A stretch of DNA of 43,404 nucleotides from Roseibacillus sp. (GCA_022448985.1 JAKVCR010000124.1:1-43404), one strand, 5' to 3'; numbered from the stretch's first letter, positions 15,191 through 24,383 are shown. Notes: generated by a model not told the origin, from the sequence alone. Translations and numbers: made by a program.

Positions 15191-16075
15191 GTGGAGCCAA
15201 TCCGCTATTTTAACCGCCTGACTGGCGCCCTCGAGACTGAGCAGGTCTACGGGGAACGCTGGCTCCGCCTTGCCTACGAAAACCCCTGTGGTGCCATCCT
15301 GCGACACTTCATCAAACGACCCTTCTTCTCCCGCTGGTATGGCCGCCGCATGGCCCGTTCCGCCAGCCGGTCCCTCGTGGCTCCCTTTATCAGGGACTTC
15401 GGGCTCGATCCCTCTGAGTTTGCCGAATCCCCCGACTCGTTTGACAGCTTCAATGAGTTTTTCATCCGCAGGCTCAAGCAGGAAGCGAGGCCCTTCGATC
15501 CTGATCCGGGAGCCCTCCTTTTTCCATGCGACGGGCGCCATCTTGGCTTCCCGGACCTTTCCCGGGTCGATTCCGTATTTGTCAAGGGCCAGCGCTTCAG
15601 CCTTCCCGGTCTTCTTGGGTCACCAGAGCTGTCCCGAAAGTTTGAACGAGGCACCCTTGTTCTCTCCCGTCTCTGCCCCATCGATTATCACCGCTATCAT
15701 TTTCCCGCTGCCGGAACACCCTCCGAGTCCCGCCTTCTTAATGGTCCCCTCTTCTCGGTCTCGCCCATTGCTCTCAGACGGAACCTCTCCTACCTCTGGC
15801 AGAACAAGCGGGTTCTTACCGAACTCGAAACCGAGGCCCACGGCACCATTCTCATGGTTGAAATCGGTGCCACCAACGTCGGCTCCATCACGCAGACCTT
15901 CACCCCAGGCCAGCCTGTCACACGGGGAGAGGAACGGGGTTATTTTTCCTTCGGGGGGTCGAGCACCATCACCCTCTTCGAACCAGGGAGGATCACCCTT
16001 GCCGACGACCTCCTCGAGCACTCCGCCCGGCAAACCGAACTCTACGCCCCGATGGGGAGTTTTCTGGGAAGGTAA
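15191..16075 (+). CDS. psd: Phosphatidylserine decarboxylase
   Basis: Converts phosphatidylserine to phosphatidylethanolamine at the inner membrane. It has 294 residues from GTG 15191, the codon matching the family opening EPIRYFNRLTGALETEQVYG; a TTG at 15155 would add 12 non-conserved residues. The family blocks are FNEFFIRRLKQEARPFD, FPCDGR, CPIDYHRYHFP and VEIGATNVGSI. The self-cleavage site is present as GGSS in YFSFGGSSTI near the C-terminus, where the serine becomes the pyruvoyl cofactor of the short alpha chain. It is divergent from the cytochrome c operon (65-base gap) and converges on the cyclotransferase-like gene. Confidence 0.94.
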   Translation: MEPIRYFNRLTGALETEQVYGERWLRLAYENPCGAILRHFIKRPFFSRWYGRRMARSASRSLVAPFIRDFGLDPSEFAESPDSFDSFNEFFIRRLKQEARPFDPDPGALLFPCDGRHLGFPDLSRVDSVFVKGQRFSLPGLLGSPELSRKFERGTLVLSRLCPIDYHRYHFPAAGTPSESRLLNGPLFSVSPIALRRNLSYLWQNKRVLTELETEAHGTILMVEIGATNVGSITQTFTPGQPVTRGEERGYFSFGGSSTITLFEPGRITLADDLLEHSARQTELYAPMGSFLGR

Positions 16076-16088
16076 GATCACGACAAGC

Positions 16089-16754
16089 CTAGTTCGGGAA
16101 TGCCTCAAAGGCTGCTGGCAGGTAGCGGATGAGCAGCAGCAGCCAGAATGCGATAAAGGCCACCGCCGCGCAGATCTCGGCTCCTTCGGCCCATTTCTCC
16201 CTCCTCTTCCGGGCCCATCTCCCGGTGAAAAAGGGAAGGAGGGGGAGCCCGGCGGCCAACCATTCCAGCCACCGCAACCCACTTCCCTCCAGCCACAACG
16301 CCAGGCTGCCCACTCCAATAGTCACCGGTAGAAGCACAAAGGTGGCCATACTGCACCCTACGGAAGGAGGACCGGCCTCGCTTGACTCCTCGTGGGACAA
16401 CCAATCCGCCGGCACCAATTCCCTCATGCCCTCCACTTCCCCTCGATATTCGTAGAGCCAGGCTTCCACTTCGCCACCATCCTTCAGGTGGACCGGGCTC
16501 TTCAACCGCTCGTATTCCGCGCCCTCGAAGGAATCCAGCTTCCGCAGCATGGCCCTGTCCACTTCATACACTTCACCGCGGACCGGAACACCATCGTCAT
16601 CCAGGAGCAGGGCAGGGTACCAGTCGATGGGATACAGATGCCCCAGGACCCAGGCCTCACCCCGCAATTCGCAATCCTCCAGGCGGAAATGATTCGAGGC
16701 CCCCTCCCGCAGGGTCCCATAGACAAAGATCATGACTGTCTGGGTTGTCGGCAT
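16089..16754 (-). CDS. Gamma-glutamylcyclotransferase-like domain fused to a membrane tail
   Basis: In this 221-residue protein, residues 8-115 match the AIG2/GGCT fold. VYGTLREGASNH is at 11-22 as the substrate loop, PALLLDDDGVPVRGEVYEV is at 47-65, and LDSFEGAEYERL, with the catalytic-type Glu77, is at 73-84. The GGCT domain cyclises gamma-glutamyl amines to 5-oxoproline. The odd part is the C-terminus: after a 20-residue linker come three hydrophobic helices (about 136-155, 161-177, 192-210), with a basic RWARKRREKW between the second and third. A tail-anchored GGCT is unusual. The start is either 16754 or the ATG at 16733. It follows obgE by 43 bases on the same strand. Confidence 0.8.
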   Translation of the reverse strand: MPTTQTVMIFVYGTLREGASNHFRLEDCELRGEAWVLGHLYPIDWYPALLLDDDGVPVRGEVYEVDRAMLRKLDSFEGAEYERLKSPVHLKDGGEVEAWLYEYRGEVEGMRELVPADWLSHEESSEAGPPSVGCSMATFVLLPVTIGVGSLALWLEGSGLRWLEWLAAGLPLLPFFTGRWARKRREKWAEGAEICAAVAFIAFWLLLLIRYLPAAFEAFPN

Positions 16755-16797
16755 CAGGGAGTGCTCCCGGGGCCGTCCATCCCCCGCTTTCCACTCC

Positions 16798-17847
16798 TCA
16801 CCGGTCCCCCTTCCCCACGCGATCGCACAAGACCGCCTTCAATTCCTCCAGTCCTTCCCCGTACTCCGCCGAAATCGGAACAATCTCCACCTTGGGAAAG
16901 CGCACCCGGAAATTCTGCAGGTTCTCTGCCGCTCCCTCGAGATCCATCTTGTTGGCCACCACCAACCAGTCGAACTTGGACAGTTCCTCCTCGTACAATT
17001 TGATCTCCTTCCGGAGGGTCTCCACATCCTCAATGGGATCCCGGCATTCACTACCCGCCATGTCCACCACGAACAGGAGCAGGCCGCACCGGGTGATGTG
17101 CCGGAGGAATTCATGGCCCAGTCCGCGATTGTCATGCGCCCCCTCGATCAATCCGGGGATATCGGCGATGGTACAACGCTTGAAGCTCTCAAATTCCACA
17201 ACCCCCACCATCGGATTCAGGGTCGTGAAGGGATAGGAGGCTACCTTGGGCCGGGCCGCACTCAACTTGCTCGTCAGGGTCGACTTCCCCGCGTTGGGAA
17301 AGCCCACCATCCCCGCGTCCGCGATCCGGCGCAGTTCAAGATAAAAGACGCCCTCCCCACCTTCCGTACCAAGCGTGAACTCCTCCGGGGCCCGGTTGGT
17401 GGAACTGCGGAACTGCCAGTTCCCCTTTCCTCCCGTTCCTGCCTCGCAAAGGATCAGTTCCTCTCCCTCATCGGTCAGATCCGCCACAAGCTCGAGATCG
17501 ATCCCCTCCCCGCTGCGCTCCATCTTCACTGCTTCCGTCACCGTCCGGGCCGGACTCCTGTAGACCAGCGTGCCCGGCGGCACCTTGGCGATGACGGGCT
17601 TGCCATTCTTGCCGTGCCTCTTCCAGCTCTGCCCATGCCCCCCGTCCTTGGCCACCAGGCGGGGGTTGTAGTGAAAGGTCTTCAGGTTATCGATATGGCG
17701 GTCGACCCGCAGGATGACATTTCCTCCTTCCGCTCCGTCGCCCCCATCCGGTCCGCCCCGCGGGACAAACTTCTCCCGCCTGAAACTGACCACGCCGTTT
17801 CCGCCATTTCCCGCCTTCGCGTAGATTCTGGTGTGATCAACGAACAC
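16798..17847 (-). CDS. obgE: GTPase ObgE/CgtA
   Basis: A 349-residue Obg GTPase involved in 50S ribosome maturation and stress response. The Gly-rich Obg fold is at 1-158 (FVDHTRIYAKAGNGGNG and GGPDGGDGAEGG). The GTPase domain follows, with G1 GFPNAGKST at 182-190, the threonine-bearing switch region YPFTTL, G3 DIPG and G4 NKMD. It ends soon after the G domain, without the optional OCT domain. The ATG at 17847 matches the family start. It is divergent from the AlgH-like gene, with 127 bases between them and no distinctive motif in the gap. Confidence 0.96.
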   Translation of the reverse strand: MFVDHTRIYAKAGNGGNGVVSFRREKFVPRGGPDGGDGAEGGNVILRVDRHIDNLKTFHYNPRLVAKDGGHGQSWKRHGKNGKPVIAKVPPGTLVYRSPARTVTEAVKMERSGEGIDLELVADLTDEGEELILCEAGTGGKGNWQFRSSTNRAPEEFTLGTEGGEGVFYLELRRIADAGMVGFPNAGKSTLTSKLSAARPKVASYPFTTLNPMVGVVEFESFKRCTIADIPGLIEGAHDNRGLGHEFLRHITRCGLLLFVVDMAGSECRDPIEDVETLRKEIKLYEEELSKFDWLVVANKMDLEGAAENLQNFRVRFPKVEIVPISAEYGEGLEELKAVLCDRVGKGDR

Positions 17848-17974
17848 GCCCGCTTCTTAGTCCCTAATTCCCGATTCCTGAACTTCAAAATCCTCCTCCG
17901 GTGCCCGGATCGGCAAATCCACCAATTCCCCACCCCCCCTTGACGCAGCCCCCTCTCCCATCCACCTTCCTCCC

Positions 17975-18538
17975 ATGGCTGAGCTTCCCAGACAGGAATC
18001 ACCCATCCAGCTCAAGGGTCAGCTGCTCCTCGCCGATCCCACCCTGCGGGAGAGCACCTTCCACCACTCCGTGATTCTTCTGACTGAACACAGTTCCGGG
18101 GAAGGGGCCCACGGACTCGTTCTCAATCAGCCCTCCGGACACAAGGTAGGAGAATTTCTGAAGGATGAGGAATTCGCCTCCCTTGCCAGGATAAACGTCC
18201 ATGTCGGCGGACCGGTCTCCCGTGAACATCTCACTTTCGCCGCCCTCTGGTGGACGGAGGAAAAGGGTCTGCGCTTTGCCACCCGCATCTCAGCCCACGA
18301 TGCCGTCAAGCATGTCCAGAATCCCGGCACCCTGGTGCGCGCGTTTGTCGGCTACTCCGGCTGGTCGGAAGGCCAGCTTGAGGGCGAACTCCGCCACAGT
18401 TCCTGGATTGCGGCCAAGCCTACTCCCTCCCTTCTCGCTCATAGCCACGACCACACTCTCTGGGCCGAGACTCTCCGTAACCTCTCCATCTACCACAGGA
18501 TGATCGCGGAGTGTCCCGAGGATCCCGGCCGGAACTAG
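17975..18538 (+). CDS. YqgE/AlgH family protein (UPF0301)
   Basis: This 187-residue protein has the full UPF0301 pattern: LKGQLLLADPTLRESTFHHSVILL at the N-terminus, GAHGLVLNQPSG, VHVGGPVSREHLTF, VRAFVGYSGWSEGQLEGEL and a late LWAETL block. It has no signal or membrane helix. The molecular role is not established; the Pseudomonas member AlgH was named from an alginate phenotype. It stands alone between divergent obgE and convergent argA, 40 bases from the latter. A small hairpin occupies that gap. Confidence 0.92.
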   Translation: MAELPRQESPIQLKGQLLLADPTLRESTFHHSVILLTEHSSGEGAHGLVLNQPSGHKVGEFLKDEEFASLARINVHVGGPVSREHLTFAALWWTEEKGLRFATRISAHDAVKHVQNPGTLVRAFVGYSGWSEGQLEGELRHSSWIAAKPTPSLLAHSHDHTLWAETLRNLSIYHRMIAECPEDPGRN

Positions 18539-18553
18539 GCCCCCTTCACACAA

Positions 18554-18569
18554 TCCGCCTCATGGCGGA
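18554..18569. terminator. Small hairpin between convergent AlgH-like and ArgA-like genes
   Basis: TCCGCC (18554-18559), TCAT loop, GGCGGA (18564-18569): a perfect 6-bp stem in the 40-base convergent gap. It could end transcription from either side, although no U-run follows. Confidence 0.4.
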
Positions 18570-18578
18570 GGGCATCGT

Positions 18579-19649
18579 TCAGGCCAACTCCTTGGCCAGG
18601 ACCACCGACCCCCTCTCACTCTCCTGGAACTTTCGTGCGCGCTCTTCCGGTACCATTTCCAGGCCGGCAGGTTCATATCCAAGATTGGCGAAGAACGACA
18701 CCGCCCCTTTGGTAAGGACGAACACCGAACTGACGCCAAGGTTCCTGGCTCTCTCTTCGGCAGCCTCCACCAGCACCTTTCCGTATCCGAGTCGCTCATG
18801 AGACTGCTTCACGTAGAGACAGGCCACCTCGGCGGCATCCTCCTCATCCCGGTGCAGAGCCACGCATCCCACCACATTGTCATCCACGCAGAGAACCAGG
18901 AAGTCCCCCGCCTTCCCCAGGATTTCATCGTAGTCCCGTGGCACCAGTAAAGAGGCTCTCACGGAACGCCCGATCATGGCCAGAAGCTCCGGAACGTCGT
19001 CTTCCCGGAGCGGACGCACCTCCCGATAGCTATCGGCATGCACCATGGTTCCGACCCCCTCGTTGGAAAAGAGCTCAGCCGCCAGCACTCCCTGCTGGCG
19101 CCCATCCAGGATATGAACCCGGGGAACACCCGCCTGGCAGGCCGCAGCGGCCTCCTCAAGGAGTCCGATCCCTTCGATCTCACCTTTCTCCCCCGATCCT
19201 TTTTCAAGATCGACCGCCGCCGAACAGGACACTGCATGAAGGGGAGCTCCGTCCCTCAGGACGCCCGGCCCATTCACCAGGCCAATTAACTTGGCCGCCC
19301 CCAATCTCACTCCGAGAGCACTCATCTCCTTCCCCAGCAGGACGCCCACCCGGCAACTCATCATTGCGGCCTGCCCCCGTTCAAGGACCGACTCCACCCC
19401 GTCCAACACTTCCACCAGGGCGAATTTAATTTCCATGTCCATCGCGCGATCCGCTACCCCGGAGGCCTCTCCTTCGTTTCCCGCCACCACAATCACCAGG
19501 TTTACTCCCACCTCCTGGAGCGCCTTGAGATCAAGCAGGGCCTCAGCCACTGCGAACTCCGGCAGGCCTTCATCGAGGACCACTACAAAAGTGCGCCCCC
19601 GGAACATGGGAACGTATTGCAAGGTCCCTCGGACATCACCAACCGCCAT
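18579..19649 (-). CDS. ArgA-like N-acetylglutamate synthase (short, degenerate kinase-like domain)
   Basis: A 356-residue protein with ArgA layout: an amino-acid-kinase-like region (about 1-195) and a GNAT acetyltransferase domain (about 210-356). The junction VPRVHILDGRQQGVLAAELFSNEGVGT is diagnostic of ArgA. The GNAT acetyl-CoA loop reads RLGYGK, and a late FFANLGYEPAG fits the fold. ArgA makes N-acetylglutamate from acetyl-CoA and glutamate, the first arginine-pathway step. Classic ArgA is about 440 residues. Here the kinase-like part is shorter and lacks the KxGG and HGGG-type loops (VVVLDEG and VVAGNEG instead), so arginine feedback may differ. It follows lnt on the same strand by 60 bases. 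Confidence 0.8.
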   Translation of the reverse strand: MAVGDVRGTLQYVPMFRGRTFVVVLDEGLPEFAVAEALLDLKALQEVGVNLVIVVAGNEGEASGVADRAMDMEIKFALVEVLDGVESVLERGQAAMMSCRVGVLLGKEMSALGVRLGAAKLIGLVNGPGVLRDGAPLHAVSCSAAVDLEKGSGEKGEIEGIGLLEEAAAACQAGVPRVHILDGRQQGVLAAELFSNEGVGTMVHADSYREVRPLREDDVPELLAMIGRSVRASLLVPRDYDEILGKAGDFLVLCVDDNVVGCVALHRDEEDAAEVACLYVKQSHERLGYGKVLVEAAEERARNLGVSSVFVLTKGAVSFFANLGYEPAGLEMVPEERARKFQESERGSVVLAKELA

Positions 19650-19709
19650 ACGGGGTTGTTATCGTTCCATGGCGGCACTTTTCAAGCGTCAACGACACGC
19701 TTCCTGGAA

Positions 19710-21569
19710 TCACTCCTCTCCCTCCCGTCCTGCCGGAGGATCTTTCCGCACCACGACCCACCAACCGAGCGTCACCAGCAGCCCCAGGACGGAAAACCAG
19801 TCTCCAAACCTGGCATACAGCGTCAGCGGCCCCGCCACGGGAACATGAGCGGTGGCGTAAAGCCAATCCCGCGTCAGGTGTGAACCGGTATCGTCAACCA
19901 GTACCCGTTCCTCGTTCTGTTCGCGATCGAGGACCGTCCCGTAGCTGTTAATCACGGCACTGACTCCCGTATTGGCACAACGGACGGTGGGACGGCGCAA
20001 TTCGATTGAGCGGAATTTCGCGTTTGCAAAATGCTGTGCTGCCGCCTCGCTCTCCTTGAACCAGCCGTCGTTGGTCACGTTTACAATCAGCTGCCCTCCC
20101 TTTCTTACGAACTTGCGCATCTTGCGCCCAACGGTGTCCTCAAAACAAATGGTCGGGATGAGGGCCAGTTCACCAGTCCGGCTCGGCACATGCGGAATTC
20201 GTATCGGTTCCCCCTGCTCTCCAGCGCTGAAGGATCCCCCATACTGCGTCCCTGCCGATTTCTCCCACAGCCACTGGAGGAACCGGAGACGGTCGACATA
20301 GGGAATGGTCTCCCCGAAGAGCACCAGGTGCTGCTTCCGGTAAGTCCGGAGTTTCTTTTCGCCCGCCGGCAAGGCCAGCAGTGAATTAAAGGCCTTCCCC
20401 TTTTCCTTCCGCGTCAGCGGAGCAAGCGGCGTGGTTCTCTCTCCCTCGTATTCCAGCAGGCCAAATAGCACCGTAAACTGTTCCCGGGGATTCACCTCAT
20501 TCAGAGCAACAAGCGTCCGCCTCCCCAGTTCCTGCTCGTCTGAATCGGTGTAGTAAAGGACATCGGGCAGTGCCGACTCCGGCCATACAATCCAATCCGG
20601 CACATCCAGGCGCACCACTTCCGGGCTCCCCGCTTCCATCGCTTCCTGCGCCCGCTCCTCGTTGCGACGGCTCAATTCCTCAAGGGCCTTCAGGGTCTCC
20701 TCCTCGTAACCCCGGTAAATCTTCTCCGGATCCCACAGCTTCTGACTCGCCTCCTGTGGAATGTTAAGCTGAACCAAGAGCACGTTGAGGGGCACGGAAC
20801 CTGGCGACTTCTCGCCATGCAGCTTCCAGATCCCGTAGAGAAAACAAAGGGCCAGGACCACCATCGCCATCCCGAAGTCCCAGTGGGCCCGCAACCGTCC
20901 GCTCCGCACTTCCTGCTGCAAACCACGCCCCACCTGCACGACCACAGCCATCACGAAGACCGGCAGAAAGGAAAGACCGGTTACCCCGACAAGATCCGCT
21001 CCCTGCGCCAGAATGGGCTGATCGTGAAAGGATACCCCCAACCCATTCCAGCCGAAGCCAGTCAGGAACCACCCTCTTACCCACTCCAGCCCACACCACC
21101 AGCAGGCATTCACCGCCGCGAATTTCAACACCCGCCTCGATTCCACTAGTGATCGTCCCCTTCGCTCCTTCTGCACACTCATCCGGGCCTTGATCTTTTC
21201 CGCAATCCCCCCTCCCGGTTGCTCTCTTCTTGAAGGCCGTTCAATCCATGGATTACCCACCCCCGCCGCAAAAACCCCCCAGAAGGCAAAGTAGAGCGCC
21301 AGGAAAAAGGACACTGCAAGCCATCCCACCATCCCGACTTCTGCCAACCACTTCAGGTTGAGCAACCAGAAGGACAGTCCCGAGAGATAGCCTACTCCAA
21401 ATCCGTACAACTTCCGCCGCTTCCCACCACCTCCCCAGAGCGAGGCCAGAAGGGGGATCAGGCCCAGCCAGACCATGACGGGGATATTAAAGGGGGCGTG
21501 GCACAGCGCCAGCAACACCCCCGCAAGCAGCGCCGCGAACAACGGCCAGATCCTCTGCATCACTCCCAT
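19710..21569 (-). CDS. lnt: Apolipoprotein N-acyltransferase
   Basis: Lnt adds the third acyl chain to lipoproteins at the periplasmic face of the inner membrane. At 619 residues it is about 100 longer than E. coli Lnt. N-terminal helices (about 8-100 and 150-250) are followed by the nitrilase domain. The catalytic triad is visible as Glu331 (WPESALPD), Lys412 (YRKQHLVLFGE) and Cys475 (PTICFEDT), with NVTNDGWF after it. Extra length comes from a basic soluble insert at about 105-147 between helices and from a long Glu-rich loop at about 280-320. At least three lipobox proteins in this window are likely clients. The start is ATG 21569, or 21560 with a closer GGGAG. Confidence 0.95.
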   Translation of the reverse strand: MGVMQRIWPLFAALLAGVLLALCHAPFNIPVMVWLGLIPLLASLWGGGGKRRKLYGFGVGYLSGLSFWLLNLKWLAEVGMVGWLAVSFFLALYFAFWGVFAAGVGNPWIERPSRREQPGGGIAEKIKARMSVQKERRGRSLVESRRVLKFAAVNACWWCGLEWVRGWFLTGFGWNGLGVSFHDQPILAQGADLVGVTGLSFLPVFVMAVVVQVGRGLQQEVRSGRLRAHWDFGMAMVVLALCFLYGIWKLHGEKSPGSVPLNVLLVQLNIPQEASQKLWDPEKIYRGYEEETLKALEELSRRNEERAQEAMEAGSPEVVRLDVPDWIVWPESALPDVLYYTDSDEQELGRRTLVALNEVNPREQFTVLFGLLEYEGERTTPLAPLTRKEKGKAFNSLLALPAGEKKLRTYRKQHLVLFGETIPYVDRLRFLQWLWEKSAGTQYGGSFSAGEQGEPIRIPHVPSRTGELALIPTICFEDTVGRKMRKFVRKGGQLIVNVTNDGWFKESEAAAQHFANAKFRSIELRRPTVRCANTGVSAVINSYGTVLDREQNEERVLVDDTGSHLTRDWLYATAHVPVAGPLTLYARFGDWFSVLGLLVTLGWWVVVRKDPPAGREGEE

Positions 21570-21683
21570 TGGCCCCCGATTCTCGCTCTCCCTCCTCCAA
21601 TCACAATGCCCTATTATTCAATTTCCAGCTTCCATTTACTTAAGGAATACGAAATAATTTGAGCGCCCTAGTTTCTGTTCACC

Positions 21684-22364
21684 ATGAATGTCCCCCGCTC
21701 CATCCTGCAGCGGCGGCGGTTTCTCCAATCCAGTTCAGTTCTTGCCCTTGGTGCCGCCTCCACCCTGTTCGCTGCGCGCAAACTCTCACTCGCCCCCCGC
21801 CGCAAGAGCATGGTCTCTCCTGCGTCCGCGTCCCGGCAACCCGCCGCGAACCCCGGGTCTAGCCCACCTCCCGGCATTAGTTCGGCGTGGGAAACCGAGC
21901 CCGCCCCTCCCCTCGAACGTCCCCTCGAGAATGAAGAGAGCTATAACGAGTTCCTGCTCAGTCTCGATCTGAGGCATCTTACCCCCCGGGAAATCATCGA
22001 TCCCCACCGTGGGGTCGTCGACGGCATCGAGAACTCTCTCCCTCCGCAAAATCTCTGGGAAAAACTGGCCCCGACTCTCAAGGCTGCGGACGAGATTCGG
22101 GAACGACTGCAAGTCCCCCTCTGCCGCATCACCTCCGGCTATCGTAGTCCACGCTATAACGCCAATATCCCAGGAGCCGTACGAGGCTCCTACCACACCC
22201 GCAACCAGGCACTCGATCTCGTCTATTTCTGTTCCCCCCGCAAGGCCTTCGAGATGGCTCTCCAACTCCGCAAGGAAGGATTTTTCCGCGGAGGGGTTGG
22301 CTTCTATCCGACCTTTATTCACCTCGACACCCGTGGCTACGCCGCAACCTGGCGGAGGGGTTAG
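21684..22364 (+). CDS. Tat-exported M15/YcbK-type peptidase
   Basis: A 226-residue protein with a twin-arginine signal (QRRRFLQSSSVLALGAA at 9-25) and then a Pro/Ser-rich spacer (about 40-85). The YcbK/DUF882 peptidase M15 domain follows at about 95-226. The zinc site is complete: His171 and Asp178 in SYHTRNQALD, and His213 in FIHLDTRG, with SGYRSPRYNANI as the family entry motif. Family members are thought to cleave murein cross-links in the periplasm. Tat export suggests it is folded, with metal loaded, in the cytoplasm. The 114-base gap to divergent lnt is AT-rich for this genome and probably holds both promoters. Confidence 0.9.
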   Translation: MNVPRSILQRRRFLQSSSVLALGAASTLFAARKLSLAPRRKSMVSPASASRQPAANPGSSPPPGISSAWETEPAPPLERPLENEESYNEFLLSLDLRHLTPREIIDPHRGVVDGIENSLPPQNLWEKLAPTLKAADEIRERLQVPLCRITSGYRSPRYNANIPGAVRGSYHTRNQALDLVYFCSPRKAFEMALQLRKEGFFRGGVGFYPTFIHLDTRGYAATWRRG

Positions 22365-22421
22365 CAGGGAAGGTTACAGATCTCAGGCCTTCGTCGGATT
22401 CACGCCCTGGCATTCCAGAAG

Positions 22422-24383
22422 CTATTGCTCCGTCATCGCTTCCATGCGGCTGTAGGCATCCGACTCCAGCCAACTCCAGAGCGTTTCCAAGCTCTCCCTG
22501 ACGGCTGCTTTACTGGACTCCAGGTTGGCCGGTTCCGGCTCTCCCTTCCCGAAGAGATAGAACTTGATCTTAGGCTCGGTTCCTGACGGCCTCACTGCAA
22601 AGCGTCTTCCGTCTTCGAGATGGACCATGAGCATCCCTGTCTTGGGGATGAGGTCACCCTCTTCATCGTAGACGTCCTCCTTGCTGAAATCCTGAACCTT
22701 TGCAACCGGGGAACCATCGATCCTGGTCGGAGGCTGAGTGGAGTAGGACCCGGTAAGGGCCTTGATTTTTGCCGCGCCCTCCGCTCCCTCCAGCACAAGA
22801 GCCGTATTCATTTCATCGTAGACCCCAAACTCCTGGTAGAGCTCATCAAGGAGATCAGTCACCTTCCTGCCCTTGCTCATGGCAAAGGCTGCCAGTTCGG
22901 CAAACATGACTACCGATCCGTTCCCATCCTTGTCCCGTACGAAATCGCTTCCCAGGTATCCGTAGCTCTCTTCGCCCCCGAACACAAAAAAACGGGAGTA
23001 TTCCAGGCGCAACGCCCGCGTCTCTTCCTCCGGAAGCGAGCGATAGTCGGCACGCTTCCCGGCAGGAATAACCTCCTCATACTTGCGCAGTTTCTCCCCG
23101 ATATATTTGAAACCGGTCAGGGTGTTCACAACCCCAATCCCGAAATGCTGTGCCAGCGCAGTCTGGAACCCGGTGGTTACAAACGTCTTAATCAGGATAG
23201 CACGACTACGATTCGACTCTGTTATCACACCCTGCTCAAAGAAGGTCTTGATACGGTACCAAGCCATCAAGGTCCCAATCTGGTTCCCGCTCAGCAATTG
23301 CATTCCACCTGCCGCATTCCGCACTGCCACACCCATCCGGTCACAGTCCGGGTCGGTCCCGATGACCGCATCAGCTCCCACCTCCTCGGCCAACTCGATC
23401 GCCTTCTGCAGAGCAGAGGCGTTCTCCGGATTAGGTGAGTCAACGGTCGGAAATCTTCCGTCCTGCTCATCCTGTTCCTTTACGGTTACAACGTCGAAGC
23501 CGAGTTCTCGGAGCATGGGGACCACGATCCAGCCACCGGTTCCGTGCAGATTGGTGTAGACCACCCTGGCCCGGCGATCATCCAGCAGATCGGGTCTCAG
23601 GAGAATAGTCCGCAACTTCTCCTTGTACTTCTCGTCCATCTCCGATCCCAGAACATGCGCGGTCCCCTTCCCTTCATCCGGCAGCACCTCGTAGCTGTCA
23701 CTGACCAGCGCATTTACCTCCGCCATGATCCCACCTGCGTGCGGTTCCACGATCTGCCCCCCATCATTGAAATAAGCCTTGAACCCGTTGTCGTGAGAGG
23801 GGTTATGACTCGCAGTGAGCACCACCCCCGCATCCGCCCTGAGCATCCTCAAGGCAAAGGAAAGTTCCGGGGTCGCCCGGGGGCCCTCAAAGGTATGAAC
23901 GTCACATCCCACCTCTACACAGATCGTCCCGCAGTAACGGGCAAAGTCGGCCGAGAAGTGCCGCGTATCGTGCGCAATGACAACTACCGGTTTGCGATCC
24001 TCTCCGCTCTCCTCCAGATGCCTCTTCACATAGGAAATGAATCCCCGGATCGCCCTGCTCACGTTGTAAAAGTTCATGCAGGCCGTACCATAACAGGGGA
24101 ACTCCGGACAGTCTTCAGGGCCACTCAGTCCACGCTCGACATGGGTCACCACCTTCCCAATCGTCCGTCCCCGCAGTCCACCCGTCCCGAAGGCAAGGGT
24201 CTTGTAGAAGCGATCATTGAGTTCCTCCCAGTGTTCGCCGTCCACCAGTTCCACAATCGCTCCTTCCGCCCGCTCATCGCCCGTTCCTCCGAGGAGAAGC
24301 TCGATGTTCTGCTCAGAATCCGCCAGAACCTTGCCCGCTCCTACCGCTTCAGTCAGTCGCTGCCTCCAATTGCTCATCGTCAT
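22422..24383 (-). CDS. Phosphoglucomutase/phosphomannomutase family protein
   Basis: This alpha-D-phosphohexomutase interconverts 1- and 6-phosphosugars. From ATG 24383 it has 653 residues (another ATG lies at 24377; a TTG at 24404 is less likely). All four domain signatures are present: LAFGTGGLRGRTIG, the phosphoserine loop VVLTASHNPSHDNGFK, the metal-binding loop GTDPDCDRMGV, GGEESYGYLGSDFVRDKDG, and the phosphate-binding RPSGTEPKIKFY near the end. Length and motifs are those of the PGM2-like group, which handles glucose, mannose or pentose phosphates; the precise sugar cannot be read from sequence. It is divergent from the methyltransferase gene. Confidence 0.92.
   Translation of the reverse strand: MTMSNWRQRLTEAVGAGKVLADSEQNIELLLGGTGDERAEGAIVELVDGEHWEELNDRFYKTLAFGTGGLRGRTIGKVVTHVERGLSGPEDCPEFPCYGTACMNFYNVSRAIRGFISYVKRHLEESGEDRKPVVVIAHDTRHFSADFARYCGTICVEVGCDVHTFEGPRATPELSFALRMLRADAGVVLTASHNPSHDNGFKAYFNDGGQIVEPHAGGIMAEVNALVSDSYEVLPDEGKGTAHVLGSEMDEKYKEKLRTILLRPDLLDDRRARVVYTNLHGTGGWIVVPMLRELGFDVVTVKEQDEQDGRFPTVDSPNPENASALQKAIELAEEVGADAVIGTDPDCDRMGVAVRNAAGGMQLLSGNQIGTLMAWYRIKTFFEQGVITESNRSRAILIKTFVTTGFQTALAQHFGIGVVNTLTGFKYIGEKLRKYEEVIPAGKRADYRSLPEEETRALRLEYSRFFVFGGEESYGYLGSDFVRDKDGNGSVVMFAELAAFAMSKGRKVTDLLDELYQEFGVYDEMNTALVLEGAEGAAKIKALTGSYSTQPPTRIDGSPVAKVQDFSKEDVYDEEGDLIPKTGMLMVHLEDGRRFAVRPSGTEPKIKFYLFGKGEPEPANLESSKAAVRESLETLWSWLESDAYSRMEAMTEQ

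Noticed and set aside
15126..15200. Longer start of the operon lipoprotein (25 extra residues)
   Set aside because: It would push the lipoprotein signal away from the N-terminus and overlap the psd start. ATG 15125 gives a proper signal sequence.
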